From: Gadus chalcogrammus
Taxonomy: Eukaryota; Chordata; Actinopteri; Gadiformes; Gadidae
Length of the DNA stretch: 64,000 nucleotides
Reading direction: 5' to 3'
Assembly (NCBI RefSeq): GCF_026213295.1
Contig: NC_079419.1
Span: forward strand, 25,390,111 to 25,454,110
The number at the start of each line of letters is the position of its first letter. The stretch's first letter is position 1. Shown here piece after piece: positions 51,147 to 63,885 of this stretch. Under the pieces are notes generated by a model. That model worked only from the letters and a program-made list of their open reading frames with translations. It was not told where the DNA came from and did not search any database. The position numbers and the translations under genes were made by a program.

Positions 51147-53881
51147 TTTTTATTATAATTATTCCGCCACTTTTTCGACGAGCGACTCCTTCAACATACT
51201 TCAACGTAGAAACATCATTCAAACATCAAAACGTTCAGCTCGATTAGGAATAGGGCGCTATTATTTTTCTTATTGATATTCTTCATAATTCCCGAGATAT
51301 CCAACGTTATTCACCGAAAATTCCCCCATTCACTCCCATTAAAAATTCAAAAAAACGCTGATTCACCCTTCATCCGATTCAACACTTCCAACATTCAAAC
51401 GTTCATAACTTGGTCAAATTTCAACCGTTTACCATCATTCAAAGAATTAAACAGATCTACACATTTGTATCTTCAATAATCTTCAAACAGAATTTCGATA
51501 TCATTTATAGTTTTTTCAGATTCACAGTTTTAGTTTTATTCCGGATTCGTTTTCAGTTGCTCTCACTCTAACCGTTTGCCATGGCAACAGCTCATTGACC
51601 AATCAGTGGTCTCCAACAGTCGATATTCAAATGAGGCTGATTCAACCTTGAGGCTGATTCAACCCTTCCAACATTCAAACCTTCATAACTTGGTCAAATT
51701 TCAACCGTTTACCGTCATTCAATGAATTAAACAGATTTACACATTTGTCTCTTCAATAATATTCAAACATAATTTCGATATCATTTATATTTTTTTGAGA
51801 TTCACAGTTTTAGTTTTATTCCGGATTCGTTAACCGTTTGCCACAGCTGTTGCTTGTTGACAATCAGTGGCGAGCACACCACTCTGGAGTCTGGTTAAAG
51901 TCAGTGTGGTGGAGGGTAGTGTAGTCTTTGGGTGTGTTCGAAACCGCGTACTTGCTTACTACTCCTACTAACTATGACGTCAAATTGAGTAAGCGAGAAC
52001 TTAGTAAGCGAGTTTAGGTAAGCGAGTAGTATCCGAATGTCTTCTACTTCCGGAAAGATTTTGAGTAAGCATCACTAGCTTACTAGACGTACTCAACTGC
52101 CCCAGAATGCACTGCGTCTATTCAAAAGAACAGTGGAAGCAATGGCGCTAAACGGGGAGCCGCAGCAGCAGTGCTTTTAATAATTGTTTAATAATTGTTT
52201 TAACATATCACCGCAAATCCTTAGGTTGAAGGTGTACTGTGACGTTAAACGTGACGTTTATATATTTATTTATAACATTTATTAACGGCGCCCGGCCGGT
52301 AGGTTATTGACACGTCATTTGATTCACGTCATCTGAGGTGGTTAAGTAAGGACGGTCTTCTGAATGTCGATTACTCAAATGGAGTACTCAATTATTATTT
52401 AAGGATTCGAGAAGTAAGCCAAATATTTAGTAGGTAGTAAGCAGTAAGCAAGTAGGCGGTTTCGAACACACCCTTTGTCATGGACTACAACAATGGACAT
52501 TAGCAGTGACGTTAGAGTTGACGTTAGCGCTGATGTTAGCGCTGACGTTAGCTCTGACGTTAGTGTTGACGTTAGCGTTAGCGCAGACGTTAGCATTAGC
52601 GCTAAAGTTAGCATTGACGGTACCATGAGTGCTGACGTTAGCGTTAACGTTAGCATTAGCACTGAAGTTAGCATTAGCGCTGAGTTAGCATTGACGTTAC
52701 CGTTAGAGTTGACGTTACCGTTAGCCCTGACGTTAGCATTAGCGCTGATTAGCGCTAACGTTAGAATTAGCGCTAACGTTGGAGTTGACGTTATCCCTGA
52801 CGGTAGCATTAGCACTGAAGTTAGCGTTGACGTTGACGTTAGCGTTAGCATTAGCGCTGAATTAGCATTGACGTTAGCATTAGCGCTAAAGTTAGGATTG
52901 ACGTTACCATAAGCGCTGACATAGCGTTGACGTTAGCGTTAGCGCTGACATTTGAGTTGACCTTAGCGTTAGCGCTGAGGTTAGCATTCAAACATTAAAA
53001 CGTTCAGCTGCATTAGTACCATCTTGCTATTATATTTCCTAGATTCAGCGTCTTCATTCTACAGGCTTCATTCTACCTTCAAAATGTTCAGCAGATTTCC
53101 TAGATTCAGCGTCTTCATTCTACAGGCTTCATTCTACCTTCAAAATGTTCAGCAGATTTCCTAGATTCAGCGTCTTCATTCTACAGGCTTCATTCTACCT
53201 TCAAAATGTTCAGCAGATTTCCTAGATTCAGGGTATTGATTCAACATGCAGCTTCAGCAGTAGAGCGGAGCATTTCAACGTCAGCCGACTTTAGCATTCA
53301 ACTCATTCATAGTTCATTCTACAGACTTCATTCTACCTTCAAAATGTTCAGCAGATTTCCTAGATTCAGGGTATTGATTTTACAGGCTTCATTCTACCTT
53401 CAAAATGTTCATCAGATTTCCTAGATTCAGCGTCTTCATTCTACAGGCTTCATTCTACCTTCAAAATGTTCAGCAGATTTCCTAGATTCAGGGTATTGAT
53501 TCAACATGCAGCTTCAGCAGTAGAGCGGAGCATTTCAGCGTCAGCCGACTTTAGCATTCAACTCATTCATAGTTCATTCTACAGACTTCATTCTACATTC
53601 AAAATGTTCAGCAGATGTCCTAGATTCATTGCAACGATTCTTCAACGTGCAGCTTCAGCAGTAGAGCGGAGCATTTCAGCGTCAGCAGACTTTAGCAGTA
53701 TGACTTCAAAACCATTCAACTCATTCATAGTTCATTCTACAGACTTATTTCTACCTTCAAAATTTTCAGCAGATGTCCTAGATTCAGGGTATTGATTTTT
53801 CAACGTGCAGCTTCAGCAGTAGAGCGGAGCATTTCAGCGTTAGCATTCACACCGCAATACCTTCAGGGATTGCAATTCTAG
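51147..53881 (+). mobile_element. Helitron-like array, unit 4, with a Harbinger-type MITE inside
   Basis: No 5' hairpin block. The body is interrupted at 51930-52473 by a MITE exactly within gtagtctttgtcatgg, which is intact in the other units. The rest follows the common order and ends in CTAG at 53878-53881. Confidence 0.65.
51930..52473. mobile_element. MITE gggtgtgttcgaaaccgc with ttt duplication
   Basis: The left end gggtgtgttcgaaaccgc and its inverse at 52473 are flanked by ttt on both sides (51927-51929 and 52474-52476). Five paralogous units show the empty site gtctttgtc. A 3-bp duplication and this type of end suggest PIF-Harbinger. Subterminal sequence contains repeated gtaagcgag/cttgcttac motifs. 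No gene. Confidence 0.85.
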
Positions 53882-55749
53882 TTTTAGTGGTGTAAATGCT
53901 GCTAGCATTCACAGCTTTGAAATCCTACATATTTAATTTTATTATTTTCGTTCTTCCGCCGTTTTTCTGCAAGTAACTCCTTCAACATACTTCAACGTAG
54001 AAACATCATTCAAACATTAAAACGTTCAGCTCCATTAGTACTATTGTGCTATTATTTTTCTTATTGATATTATTCATAATTCCCGAGATATTCAACTTTA
54101 TTCACCGAAAATTCCCCCATTCACTCCCATTCAAAATTCAAAAAACGCTGATTCACCCTTCATCCGATTCAACACTTCCAACATTCAAACCTTCATAACT
54201 TGGTCAAATTTCAACCGTTTACCATCATTCAAAGAATTAAACAGATCTACACATTTGTATCTTCAATAATCTTCAAACAGAATTTCGATATCATTTATAG
54301 TTTTTTCAGATTCACAGTTTTAGTTTTAATTCCGGATTCGTTTCCAGTTGCTCTCACTCTAACCGTTTGCCATGGCAACAGCTCGTTGACCAATCAGTGG
54401 TCTCTAACATTCAATATTTAAATGAGGCTGATTCATCCATGATCCGATTCAACCCTTCCAACATTCAAACCTTCATAACTTGGTCAAATTTCAACCGTTT
54501 ACCATCATTCAAAGAATTAAACAGATTTACACATTTGTCTCTTCAATAATATTCAAACATAATTTCGATATCATTTATAGTTTTTTGAGATTCACAGTTT
54601 TAGTTTCATTCCGGATTCGTTAACCGTTTTCCACAGCTGTTGCTCGTTGACAATCAGTGGCGAGCACACCACTTTGGAGTCTGGTTAAAGTCAGTGTGGT
54701 GGAGGGTAGTGTAGTCTTTGTCATGGACTACAACAATGGACGTTAGCAGTGACGTTAGAGTTGACGTTAGCGCGGACGTTAGCGCTGACGTTAGCTCCGA
54801 CGTTAGTGTTCACGTTAGCGTTGACGTTAGCGTTAGCGCAGACGTTAGCATTTGCGCTAAAGTTAGCATTGATGGTACCATTAGCGCTGACGTTAGCGTT
54901 GACGTTAGCATTAGCACTGAAGTTAGCATTAGCGCTGAAGTTAGCATTAGCGCTGAGTTAGCATTAACGTTACCGTTAGAGTTGACGTTACCGTTAGCCC
55001 TGACGTTAGCATTAGCGCTGAATTAGCATTGACGTTAGCATTAGCGCTAACGTTGGAGTTGACGTTATCCCTGATGGCAGCATTAGCACTGAAGTTAGCG
55101 TTGACGTTAGCGTTAGCATTAGCGCTGAATTAGCATTGACGTTAGCGTTAGCGCTAAAGTTAGGATTGACGTTACCATAAGCGCTGACGTTAGCGTTGAC
55201 GTTAGCGTTAGCGCTGACATTTGAGTTGACCTTAGCGTTAGCGCTGAGGTCAGCATTCAAACATTAAAACGTTCAGCTGCATTAGTACCATCTTGCTATT
55301 ATATTTCCTAGATTCAGCGTCTTCATTCTAGAGGCTTCATTCTACCTTCAAAATGTTCAGCAGATTTCCTAGATTCAGCGTCTTCATTCTACAGGCTTCA
55401 TTCTACCTTCAAAATGTTCAGCAGATTTCCTAGATTCAGGGTATTGATTCTACAGGCTTCATTCTACCTTCAAAATGTTCAGCAGATTTCCTAGATTCAG
55501 GGTATTGATTCAACATGCAGCTTCAGCAGTAGAGCGGAGCATTTCAGCGTCAGCAGACTTTAGCAGTATGACTTCAAAACCATTCAACTCATTCATAGTT
55601 CATTCTACAGACTTCATTCTACATTCAAAATGTTCAGCAGATGTCCTAGATTCATCGCAACGATTCTTCAACGTGCAGCTTCAGCAGTAGAGCGGAGCAT
55701 TTCAGCGTTAGCATTCACACCGCAATACCTTCAGGGATTGCAATTCTAG
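53882..55749 (+). mobile_element. Helitron-like array, unit 5
   Basis: Starts with a single, slightly altered hairpin block (ggtgtaaatgctgctagcat). Same order of body, hexamer tract (54735-55255), 61-bp repeats and CTAG end. Confidence 0.65.
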
Positions 55750-58700
55750 TTGGTGTGAATGCTGTAGCATTCACAGCTTTGAAATCCTACATATTTGGTG
55801 TGAATGCTGCTAGCATTCACAGCTTTGAAATCCTACATATTTAATTTTATAATTATTGGTGTGAATGCTGCTAGCATTCACAGCTTTGAAATCCTACATA
55901 TTTAATTGGTGTGAATGCTGCTAGCATTCACAGCTTTGAAATCCTACATATTTATTGATGTGAATGCTGCTAGCATTCACAGCTTTGAAATCCTACATAT
56001 TTAATTTTATAATTATTATTATTCCGCCACTTTTTCTACGAGCGACTCCTTCAACATACTTCAACGTATAAACATCATTCAAACATTAAAACGTTCAGCT
56101 CCATTAGTAGTATTATGCTATTATTTTTCTAATTGATATTCTTCATAATTCCCGAGATATTCAACTTTATTCACCGAAAATTGCCCCATTCACTCCCATT
56201 CAAAATTCAAAAAACGCTGATTCACCCTTGATCCGATTCAACCCTTCCAACATTCAAACCTTCATAACTTGGTCAAATTTCAACCGTTTACCATCATTCA
56301 AAGAATTAAACAGATCTACACATTTGTATCTTCAATAATCTTCAAACAGAATTTCGATATCATTTATAGTTTTTTCAGATTCACAGTTTTAGTTTTATTC
56401 CGGATTCGTTTTCAGTTGCTCTCACTCTAACCGTTTGCCATGGCAACAGCTCGTTGACCAATCAGTGGTCTCTAACATTCAATATTCAAATGAGGCTGAT
56501 TCAACCTTGAGGCTGATTCAACCTTCATCCTATTCAACATTTACAAAATTCAAACCTTCATAACTTGGTCAAATTTCAACCGTTTACCATCATTCAAAGA
56601 ATTAAACAGATTTACACATTTGTCTATTCAATAATATTCAAACATAATTTCGATATCATTTATAGTTTTTTGAGATTCACAGTTTTAGTTTTATTCCGGA
56701 TTCGTTAACCGTTTGCCACAGCTGTTGCTTGTTGACAATCAGTGGCGAGCACACTACTTTGGAGTCTGGTTAAAGTCAGTGTGGTGGAGGGTAGTGTAGT
56801 CTTTGTCATGGACTACAACAATGGACGTTAGCAGTGTTGTTAGAGTTGACGTTAGCGCGGACGTTAGCGCAGATGTTAGCGCTGACGTTAGCTCCGACGT
56901 TAGTGTTGACGTTAGCGTTAGCGCAGACGTTAGCGTTAGCGCAGACGTTAGCGTTAGCGCTGAAGTTAGCGTTGACGGAAGCATTAGCGCTGACGTTAGC
57001 AGTAACGTTAGCATTAGCACTAAAGTTAGCATTAGCGCGGAAGTTAGCATTAGCGCTGAGTTATCATTGACGTTACCGTTAGAGTTGACGTTAGCGTTAG
57101 CACTGACGTTAGCATTAGCGCTGAATTAGCATTGACGTTAGATTTACACATTTGTCTCTTCAATAATATTCAAACATAATTTCGATTTATATTTTTTTGA
57201 GATTCACAGTTTTAGTTTTATTCCGGATTCGTTAACCGTTTGCCACAGCTGTTGCTTGTTGACAATCAGTGGCGAGCACACCACTTTGGAGTCTGGTTAA
57301 AGTCAGTGTGGTGGAGGGTAGTGTAGTCTTTGTCATGGACTACAACAATGGACGTTAGCAGTGACGTTAGAGTTGACGTTAGCGCGGACGTTAGCTCCGA
57401 CGTTTGCTCTGACGTTAGCGTTAGCGCAGATGTTAGCATTAGCGCTAAAGTTAGCATTGACGGTACAATTAGCGCTGACGTTAGCGTTGACGTTAGCATG
57501 AGCACTGAAGTTAGCATTAGCGCTGAAGTTAGCCTTAGCGCTGAAGTTAGCATTAGCGTTACCGTGAGAGTTGACGTTACCGTTAGCCCTGACGTTAGCA
57601 TTAGCGCTGAATTAGCATTGACGTTAGCATTAGCGCTAACGTTGGAGTTGACGCTATCCCTGACGACATTATTAGCACTGAAGTTAGCGTTAGCGTTAGC
57701 ATTAGCGCTGAATTAGCATTGACGTTAGCGTTAGCGCTAAAGTTAGGATTGACGTTACCATAAGCGCTGACGTTAGCGTTGACGTTAGCGTTAGCGCTGA
57801 CATTTGAGTTGACCTTAGCGTTAGCGCTGAGGTCAGCATTCAAACATTAAAACGTTCAGCTGCATTTGTACCATGTTGCTATTATATTTCCTAGATTCAG
57901 CGTCTTCATTCTACAGGCTTCATTCTACCTTCAAAATGTTCAGCAGATTGCCTATATTCAGCGTCTTCATTCTACAGGCTTCATTCTACCTTCAAAATGT
58001 TCATCAGATTTCCTAGATTCAGCGTCTTCATTCTACAGGCTTCATTCTACCTTCAAAATGTTCAGCAGATTTCCTAGATTCAGGGTATTGATTCAACATG
58101 CAGCTTCAGCAGTAGAGCGGAGCATTTCAGCATCAGCAGACTTTAGCAGTATGACTTCAAAACCATTCAACTCATTTATAGTTCATTCTACAGACTTCAT
58201 TCTACATTCAAAATGTTCAGCAGATGTCCTAGATTCATTGCAACGATTCTTCAATTATTCACTATTCATTCTACCTTCAAAATGTTCAGCAGATTTCCTA
58301 GTTTCAGCGTCTTCATTCTACCTTCAAAATGTTCATCAGATTTCCTAGATTCAGCGTCTTCATTCTACAGGCTTCATTCTACCTTCAAAATGTTCAGCAG
58401 ATTTCCTAGATTCAGGGTATTGATTCAACATGCAGCTTCAGCAGTAGAGCGGAGCATTTCAGCGTCAGCCGACTTTAGCATTCAACTCATTCATAGTTCA
58501 TTCTACAGACTTCATTCTACCTTCAAAATGTTCAGCAGATTTCCTAGATTCAGGGTCTTGATTCAACATGCAGCTTCAGCAGTAGAGCGGAGCATTTCAG
58601 CGTCAGCAGACTTTAGCAGTATGACTTCAAAACCATTCAACTCATTCATAGTTCATTCTACAGACTTCATTCTACATTCAAAATGTTCAGCAGATGTCCT

Positions 58701-58802
58701 AGATTCATTGTAACGATTCTTCAACGTGCAGCTTCAGCAGTAGAGCGGAGCATTTCAGCGTTAGCATTCACACCGCAATACCTTCAGGGATTGCAATTCT
58801 AG
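55750..58802 (+). mobile_element. Helitron-like array, unit 6, with internal duplication
   Basis: Opens with five hairpin blocks (55751-56010). The second half of the body plus the hexamer tract occurs twice (56540-57138 and 57139-57840). The second copy starts mid-sequence at gatttacacatttgtctctt directly after a hexamer unit, showing an unequal duplication. 61-bp repeats follow (57890-58700) and the final CTAG at 58799-58802. Confidence 0.65.
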
Positions 58803-58803
58803 T

Positions 58804-61365
58804 TTATCATATGTTATTAGCACTTTTGCATTCCTAAATTCTTACTCTGAACCATCACCATCAACCTCACAACACTCTGTACTACCTCTGCCAATACCAT
58901 CATTCTGGGTGATTTAAATATTCATGTTGACACCCCCTCATGCCAGCCCGCTGCTGATTTTCTTCAGCTGCTAGACTCCCTAAACCTACAACAACATGTT
59001 GATGCCCCCACACACTCCAGAAGACACACAATTGACCTGGTCATCTCAAACTCCGCCCCCATCAGCAACCTACAGGTCTATGATCTTGGCGTCTCGGATC
59101 ACAGAGTTGTGTCAATGGAGCTCCCTTTTCCTTCCTCCCACACCAAACCAAAGCGGCAGATCCACTTCAGGAATGTGAAAAATATCAACATGGATGCCCT
59201 GGCCCTGGACCTTCAACATCTTTCCTCTGGCTCAACTGACTCCCTCTCTGTTGCTGATTCAGTGGACTTATACAACCAGTCCCTGAGCAGTCTCCTGGAT
59301 CTCCACGCCCCCCTAACATCGAGGTCAGTCTCCTTCTCGCCCTCCGCACCCTGGTACACCAGTGAACTACGTACAATGAAGGCTGCTGGGCGTTTCCTTG
59401 AGCGGCGACTCAAGGCCTCTGGTCTGACCGTTTACAAACAGGCATACAGGGAACACAGGAGGGCATATGCTGAAGCCCTGAATAATGCACGGTCCAGGTT
59501 CTATTCCGCAATAATCAACAATAGCCCTGGTAACTCCAAACAGCTCTTTTCAACTATCCATCACCTTCTCAAACCCCCTTTACCATCCCAATCTGATGTC
59601 ACCACGGAGAGGTGCAACATGCACATCAACTTTTTTAAACAAAAAGTGAATAACATCCGCTCACACCTCTCCACCACTACTGCCCTGCCCCTTCCAACTG
59701 CTGACCCACTGATTGACTCTGTCCAGACCCTCTGCTCCTTCTCCAGCATCACAAAGGAAGAGGTGGAGGACGTCATCAGGAAAATGAAGCCATCCACCTG
59801 TGCACTAGACCCCTTCCCTACAGCTCTGCTGAAGGCCAACATCTCTACTGTCTCTCCACTCATCACCAATATCATTAACCACTCCCTCCTGGCCGGCCAT
59901 ATCCCATCTGCATTAAAAACTGCTGTCATCAGACCAACATTAAAAAAACCTACCCTTGATCCAGAAGTCCTCTCCAACTACAGGCCCATCTCAAATCTCC
60001 CATTTCTGTCAAAAGTTCTGGAAAAAACAGTTGCAGCACAACTCCAGGATCACCTCATACAACATCACTTGTTTGAAAAATTCCAGTCTGGTTTCCGCCA
60101 TGGCCACAGTACAGAAACAGCCTTGGTCAGGGTCACAAATGACCTCCTGATGGCAGCAGACACCGGCTCCCCATCTCTCCTCATCCTCCTGGACTTAACA
60201 GCTGCTTTTGATACGGTTGACCACAATATTCTCCTTCACCGCCTGCAATACACCATTGAACTATCAGGAAATGTAAAGAACTGGTTCACCTCGTACCTCA
60301 CTGACAGAACTGAGCACGTTGCCCTGGGCAAAGCAAAATCACACACCAACAACGTCACCTGCGGTGTCCCCCAGGGCTCGGTGTTGGGCCCCACACTGTT
60401 CTCACTTTACATGCTCCCCCTGGGTAGTGTCGTTAGCAGGCATGGCTTATCTTACCACTGCTATGCTGATGATACACAGCTCTACATCAGGACAACCCCC
60501 ACTTCTTCTGCCCCTCTGCCAACATCCACACTGACCACCTGCCTGGAGGAGATAGAGGCGTGGATGAAGCTCAACTTCCTACAACTTAACAGCCATAAAA
60601 CGGAAGCCATCCTTGTTGGCACGCCACATCAGCTCCGCTCCCCCACCATCACCAATATCACCTTCTCTGGCAAAAACATCCCCCTTTCCACATCCGTCAC
60701 CAACCTCGGTGTTAAAATGGACCCACAACTTAATTTTGGCACCCACATCAAACACCTCTGTAAGACAGCTTTATACCACCTCAGGAACATCGCCAAACTC
60801 CGCCAATCACTCACCCGGGCTGATGCAGAGAAGCTCGTCCATGCCTTTGTCTCCTCCAGGTTGGACTACTGCAATGCACTCCTCATTGGGATCCCTGGCA
60901 AGAGCATCCAGAGGCTCCAATGCATTCAAAACAGTGCTGCCAGGGTCCTGATGAGGGTGCGCAAGCATGACCACATCACCCCCATCCTGAAATCACTGCA
61001 CTGGCTCCCTGTCCCACTCAGAATTGAGTACAAGGTCTCCCTCCTCACCCCCCCGACAAATTCAGGATCCACTCACACCCTCCAAACCCGACACATGAAG
61101 CACCATGGGTGATCGGGCCTTTTCTGCTGCTGCCCCTAGACTATGGAACGCCCTCCCTGACCACCTGAGGGCTCCACAGACTACAGCTCTTTTTAAACGG
61201 AACCTCAAAACCCATCTCTTTAAAAGAGCATTTAGCTAAACTTTCTTTGAGGTTCCCCTTTTAGTAGTTTTTTGTTATTTTTTTTCTCTGAAGCACTTTG
61301 AGATTCTTGAATATAAAGTGCATTATAAATGAAATTTATTATTATTATTATTATCATTCATTTAA
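58804..61365 (+). mobile_element. L2-type LINE, 5'-truncated
   Basis: The element starts within the endonuclease domain immediately after the Helitron-like CTAG end. It continues through RT and the C-terminal domain, and ends in agtgcattataaatgaaatt followed by (TTA)n/(TTAT)n at 61335-61352. This tail and protein are typical of fish L2/CR1-type LINEs. The insertion point adjoining the array end suggests it jumped into the array or its flank. Confidence 0.82.
58911..61239 (+). pseudogene. L2-type LINE ORF2: endonuclease end, RT and C-terminal domain
   Basis: Open from the endonuclease motifs LGDLNIHVDTPS and VSDHRVVSMEL through a long 667-codon RT frame: LSNYRPISNLPFLSKVLE, FQSGFRHGHSTETAL, LLDLTAAFDTVDHNIL (motif A), CGVPQGSVLGPTLFSLYM, CYADDTQLYI (YADD active site) and the C-terminal IQNSAARVLMRVRKHDHITP and LHWLPV. 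After SLLTPP a stretch corresponding to the usual YKxLNxxxPxYL region is missing. The frame then shifts near 61108, and the true end AFSAAAPRLWNALPDHLR...LFKRAFS is in another frame, stopping at 61239. The first 5' 170 codons of the endonuclease are lost. Retrotransposition-incompetent by itself. Confidence 0.85.
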
Positions 61366-61650
61366 TATCTGGCTCTAATTGTCTATAATATTGTCTTACC
61401 TTGTGCTGCTGGACCACCTTATTTGCCCATTTTTAAATACGACAAACTCAAGTCTGTGTTTTACCTTAGCTCTGTGTGTAACCAAAGTGAATAAGTAAAG
61501 TCATAAAAAAATCAATACATTGTAAACGTTTTAACACTTTATTCAGAACACTCAACAGTTAACCGTTCGTCGCAATGGCCGCCGTGAGTGAGTGAGTGTT
61601 GTGAGCTCCAGTCTACTGGCTAAACTATTTGTCTACTAAGGATGTTGTGA
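61366..61650. other. Intergenic, possible 5' UTR of the Tx1/L1-type element
   Basis: It contains gtgagtgagtgagtg at 61585-61600. No coding sequence is seen before the ORF1 frame. Confidence 0.35.
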
Positions 61651-62583
61651 TATCTACGATTACCCGAAAAAAGTCTCTGGTGCTAATGAACTACCTGTGG
61701 TGAAACAAGAACGAAAAACTAAGCAGCCTTTAGCACCAAACCCACGAGTTTTAAGACTTCACCCTCCTTGTGCGAGTGGAAACGCTGCTGGCCTCACAAT
61801 GGGTGAACCAATTACTCTCCAAAGTATTGTGATATGATGCAGCAAATGAAGCTCGACATGATTTCACACATTGACGCAAAAATAGATTCACTTGGATCCA
61901 GTCTGAAGAAAATAGATGACTCCCTGCATATGCTCGGAGATCAGGTCAATGAGATTCAGCAAAGAGTAAGCTCAAACGAAGATGACATAACAGAACTGGT
62001 CAAACGTGTAAAGGTGCTCGAAAAGGAAATCACCGACCTTAAATCATGGACTGAAGACGCCGAGAACCGAAGCAGACGCTCCAATCTACGATTCGTCGGC
62101 ATACCCGAGAGGGCCGAGGCCGGGGATGTCCTCGGCTTCATAAGTCATCTGATTCCAAAACTTCTAGGTGAAGCAAATTTCTCCGTTCCTCCTGTGATAG
62201 AGCGCTGTCATCGCACTGGTATCCTGGACAACGTCAAAGCCAAGGGTCCAAGGCCGATCTTGGTAAAGTTCCAGTGCTTTCAAGACAAGCTGAAGATAAT
62301 GAAACTGGCCAGGGACAAGAGGGACCCCCTTCAGTACAAAGCGAGGGCTGTGAACCATGGGGGCTCTTTGAAGGATGTTCGAATCTTTATCTACCCGGAC
62401 TTCTCTGCTGGTGTAGTCCAGAGACGCCGAGAGTTTGATGCAGTGAAGAAAAAGCTCTGTGATAGGGAAATCGAATATGGCCTGCTCTTTCCCTGCACGC
62501 TGAGAATTACCCATGTTGGTAAGAGACATTTCTTTCATACTCCCGGTGAAGCTGAGAATTTCCTCTGTGCACTCTCCTCCATT
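61651..62583 (+). pseudogene. L1/Tx1-type LINE ORF1 (Transposase_22-like), one frameshift, 3' end lost
   Basis: The main frame starts at 61834 (MMQQMKLDMISHIDAKIDSL). It forms a long heptad coiled coil to about residue 75, followed by the RRM start RRSNLRFVGIPERAEAGDVL and the C-terminal domain (ERCHRTG, RPILVKFQCFQDKLKIMKLA, IFIYPDFSAGVVQRRREF, LLFPCTLRIT). This is the trimeric nucleic-acid chaperone architecture of L1 ORF1p. An N-terminal extension (about 61660-61830: DYPKKVSGANELPVV...GEPITLQSIV) is in another frame, one base off at about 61831. Downstream the frame runs into a MITE at 62584, so the last residues are not its own and ORF2 is absent. Confidence 0.8.
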
Positions 62584-63704
62584 AAAGGCCCACTATGCAA
62601 CTTCGGGAATTCTTCGCTGTTTTCTTGGTTTTGGCACGCACATTTCTCTACACAGCGCCCCCTACAGCTTCGTCGTAGATATTTTACAACACTGTCGTAA
62701 CAACTCGTTGACGACCCTTCCCCATGCACTTCTACGCGAGCCATGTGCATTTGTTTTCAAAGAAGCCGGCGAATGCGTGGAGCCATGTCCGAAGTAAATG
62801 TTCATAAAGTGTAGGCAAGGTTATACATTTTTAAAATGGTGTATTTGTATTGCAATAAACATAAAGCCATCCTTTTTATAGTTGACGGGGAGAATTTATA
62901 TCCTAGATTATAATTGTTTTATCTTAGGTTGAACAGAACAATCAGTGTGAGAGTGTTGGCCAACATAATAATCTAAATAAACAAGAACCTGGATTCGGGG
63001 ATTCAGTCTGTATCTGGGGGACGAGACAGACGAACAGCAAAACACCAATGGAAACAAAGGTGTTTATATGGCTGCTACCAAGCAAGCTAGAAACATACAG
63101 GGCTCACAACAAAACGGTCGAGAAAACAATTTTTACAGGGCGCACAACAAAATGGTTGAGCAAACACATTTGTACAGAGACTATCAACATCAAGAATACC
63201 ACGAGGACAAAGTTCACCCAAGGGTACTTTCAATTTCAAAAGCAACACGGCCAAGTCGGAGTCTGATTTGAAGTCTTCTTTTTCTTTCAGTTCACGCTAT
63301 TCCTGAAAAGCTTGCCCAACGTTTACTCGTGTCTGGCCTCTCTGTCGGTCAGTCTCCCTTTTCTCTTCTTCTGTTCCTCCGACATTGGGTTTCTCTGTCT
63401 CTTTTTAGTCGGCTGATCTATGATGAATGTAACAATCCCTTAGTTACTTGTGTTTATATCGAGCCGGTTCCGTGTTTGGGGGTCTGTGCCGCAAAGCAAT
63501 TCGTTACTTTGCGAGACCCGAGACTCCCGCGAGAGTGGGCGGCGGGTCGCCGGCAGAAACATATTCATTTTCTCCGCCAAGATGCGCAAGGGGGAGTTGA
63601 AACAACGAATAATCGAACAAAAATGTATAAGGGAACCATCGCAATGACTCCTAGCCTGTTATATTAAGGTAAATCAAGCCAAAAAAGTTGCATAGTTCCC
63701 CTTT
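62584..63704. mobile_element. MITE-type insertion(s) with aaaggcccactatgcaactt end
   Basis: The left end aaaggcccactatgcaactt is mirrored, with changes, by aagttgcatagttccccttt ending at 63704. This is a common fish MITE terminus. The interval may be one element or two with facing ends, since similar inner sequence continues after 63704. At 63101-63140 and 63135-63175 a 38-bp segment (agggctcacaacaaaacggt / agggcgcacaacaaaatggt) is duplicated. Confidence 0.5.
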
Positions 63705-63885
63705 CACTCGTGTCTGATCTCTTTTCTGGTCCATTCTTCTTTTGTTCCACCGACAGTCGCCTCTTGGGTCCCTTATCAGTCGATTGATCCATGATGAATG
63801 CAACAATTGCCTCGCAACTGGATGTTTATATCTAGCCGGTGCCATGTTTGGGTGTGTGTCTGTGCCGTAAAGCATTTTCGAAACT
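63325..63885. repeat. Two diverged direct copies of a ~190-bp segment
   Basis: 63325-63515 and 63708-63882 share actcgtgtctg, ttctcttcttctgttcc/ttctt-ttgttccaccgaca, gatgaatgtaacaat and ggttccgtgtttggg. The minus strand of the second copy starts MDQSTDKGPKRRLSVEQKKN, a basic peptide also seen in such MITEs, probably a captured exon fragment. Confidence 0.5.

Noticed and set aside
46079..57843. Many 70-160 codon frames with Asp-Val-Ser or Leu-Thr-Leu-Ala repeats on both strands
   Set aside because: They arise from a 6-bp tandem repeat that cannot create stops in several frames. They have no start context, no conserved ends and occur on both strands alike.
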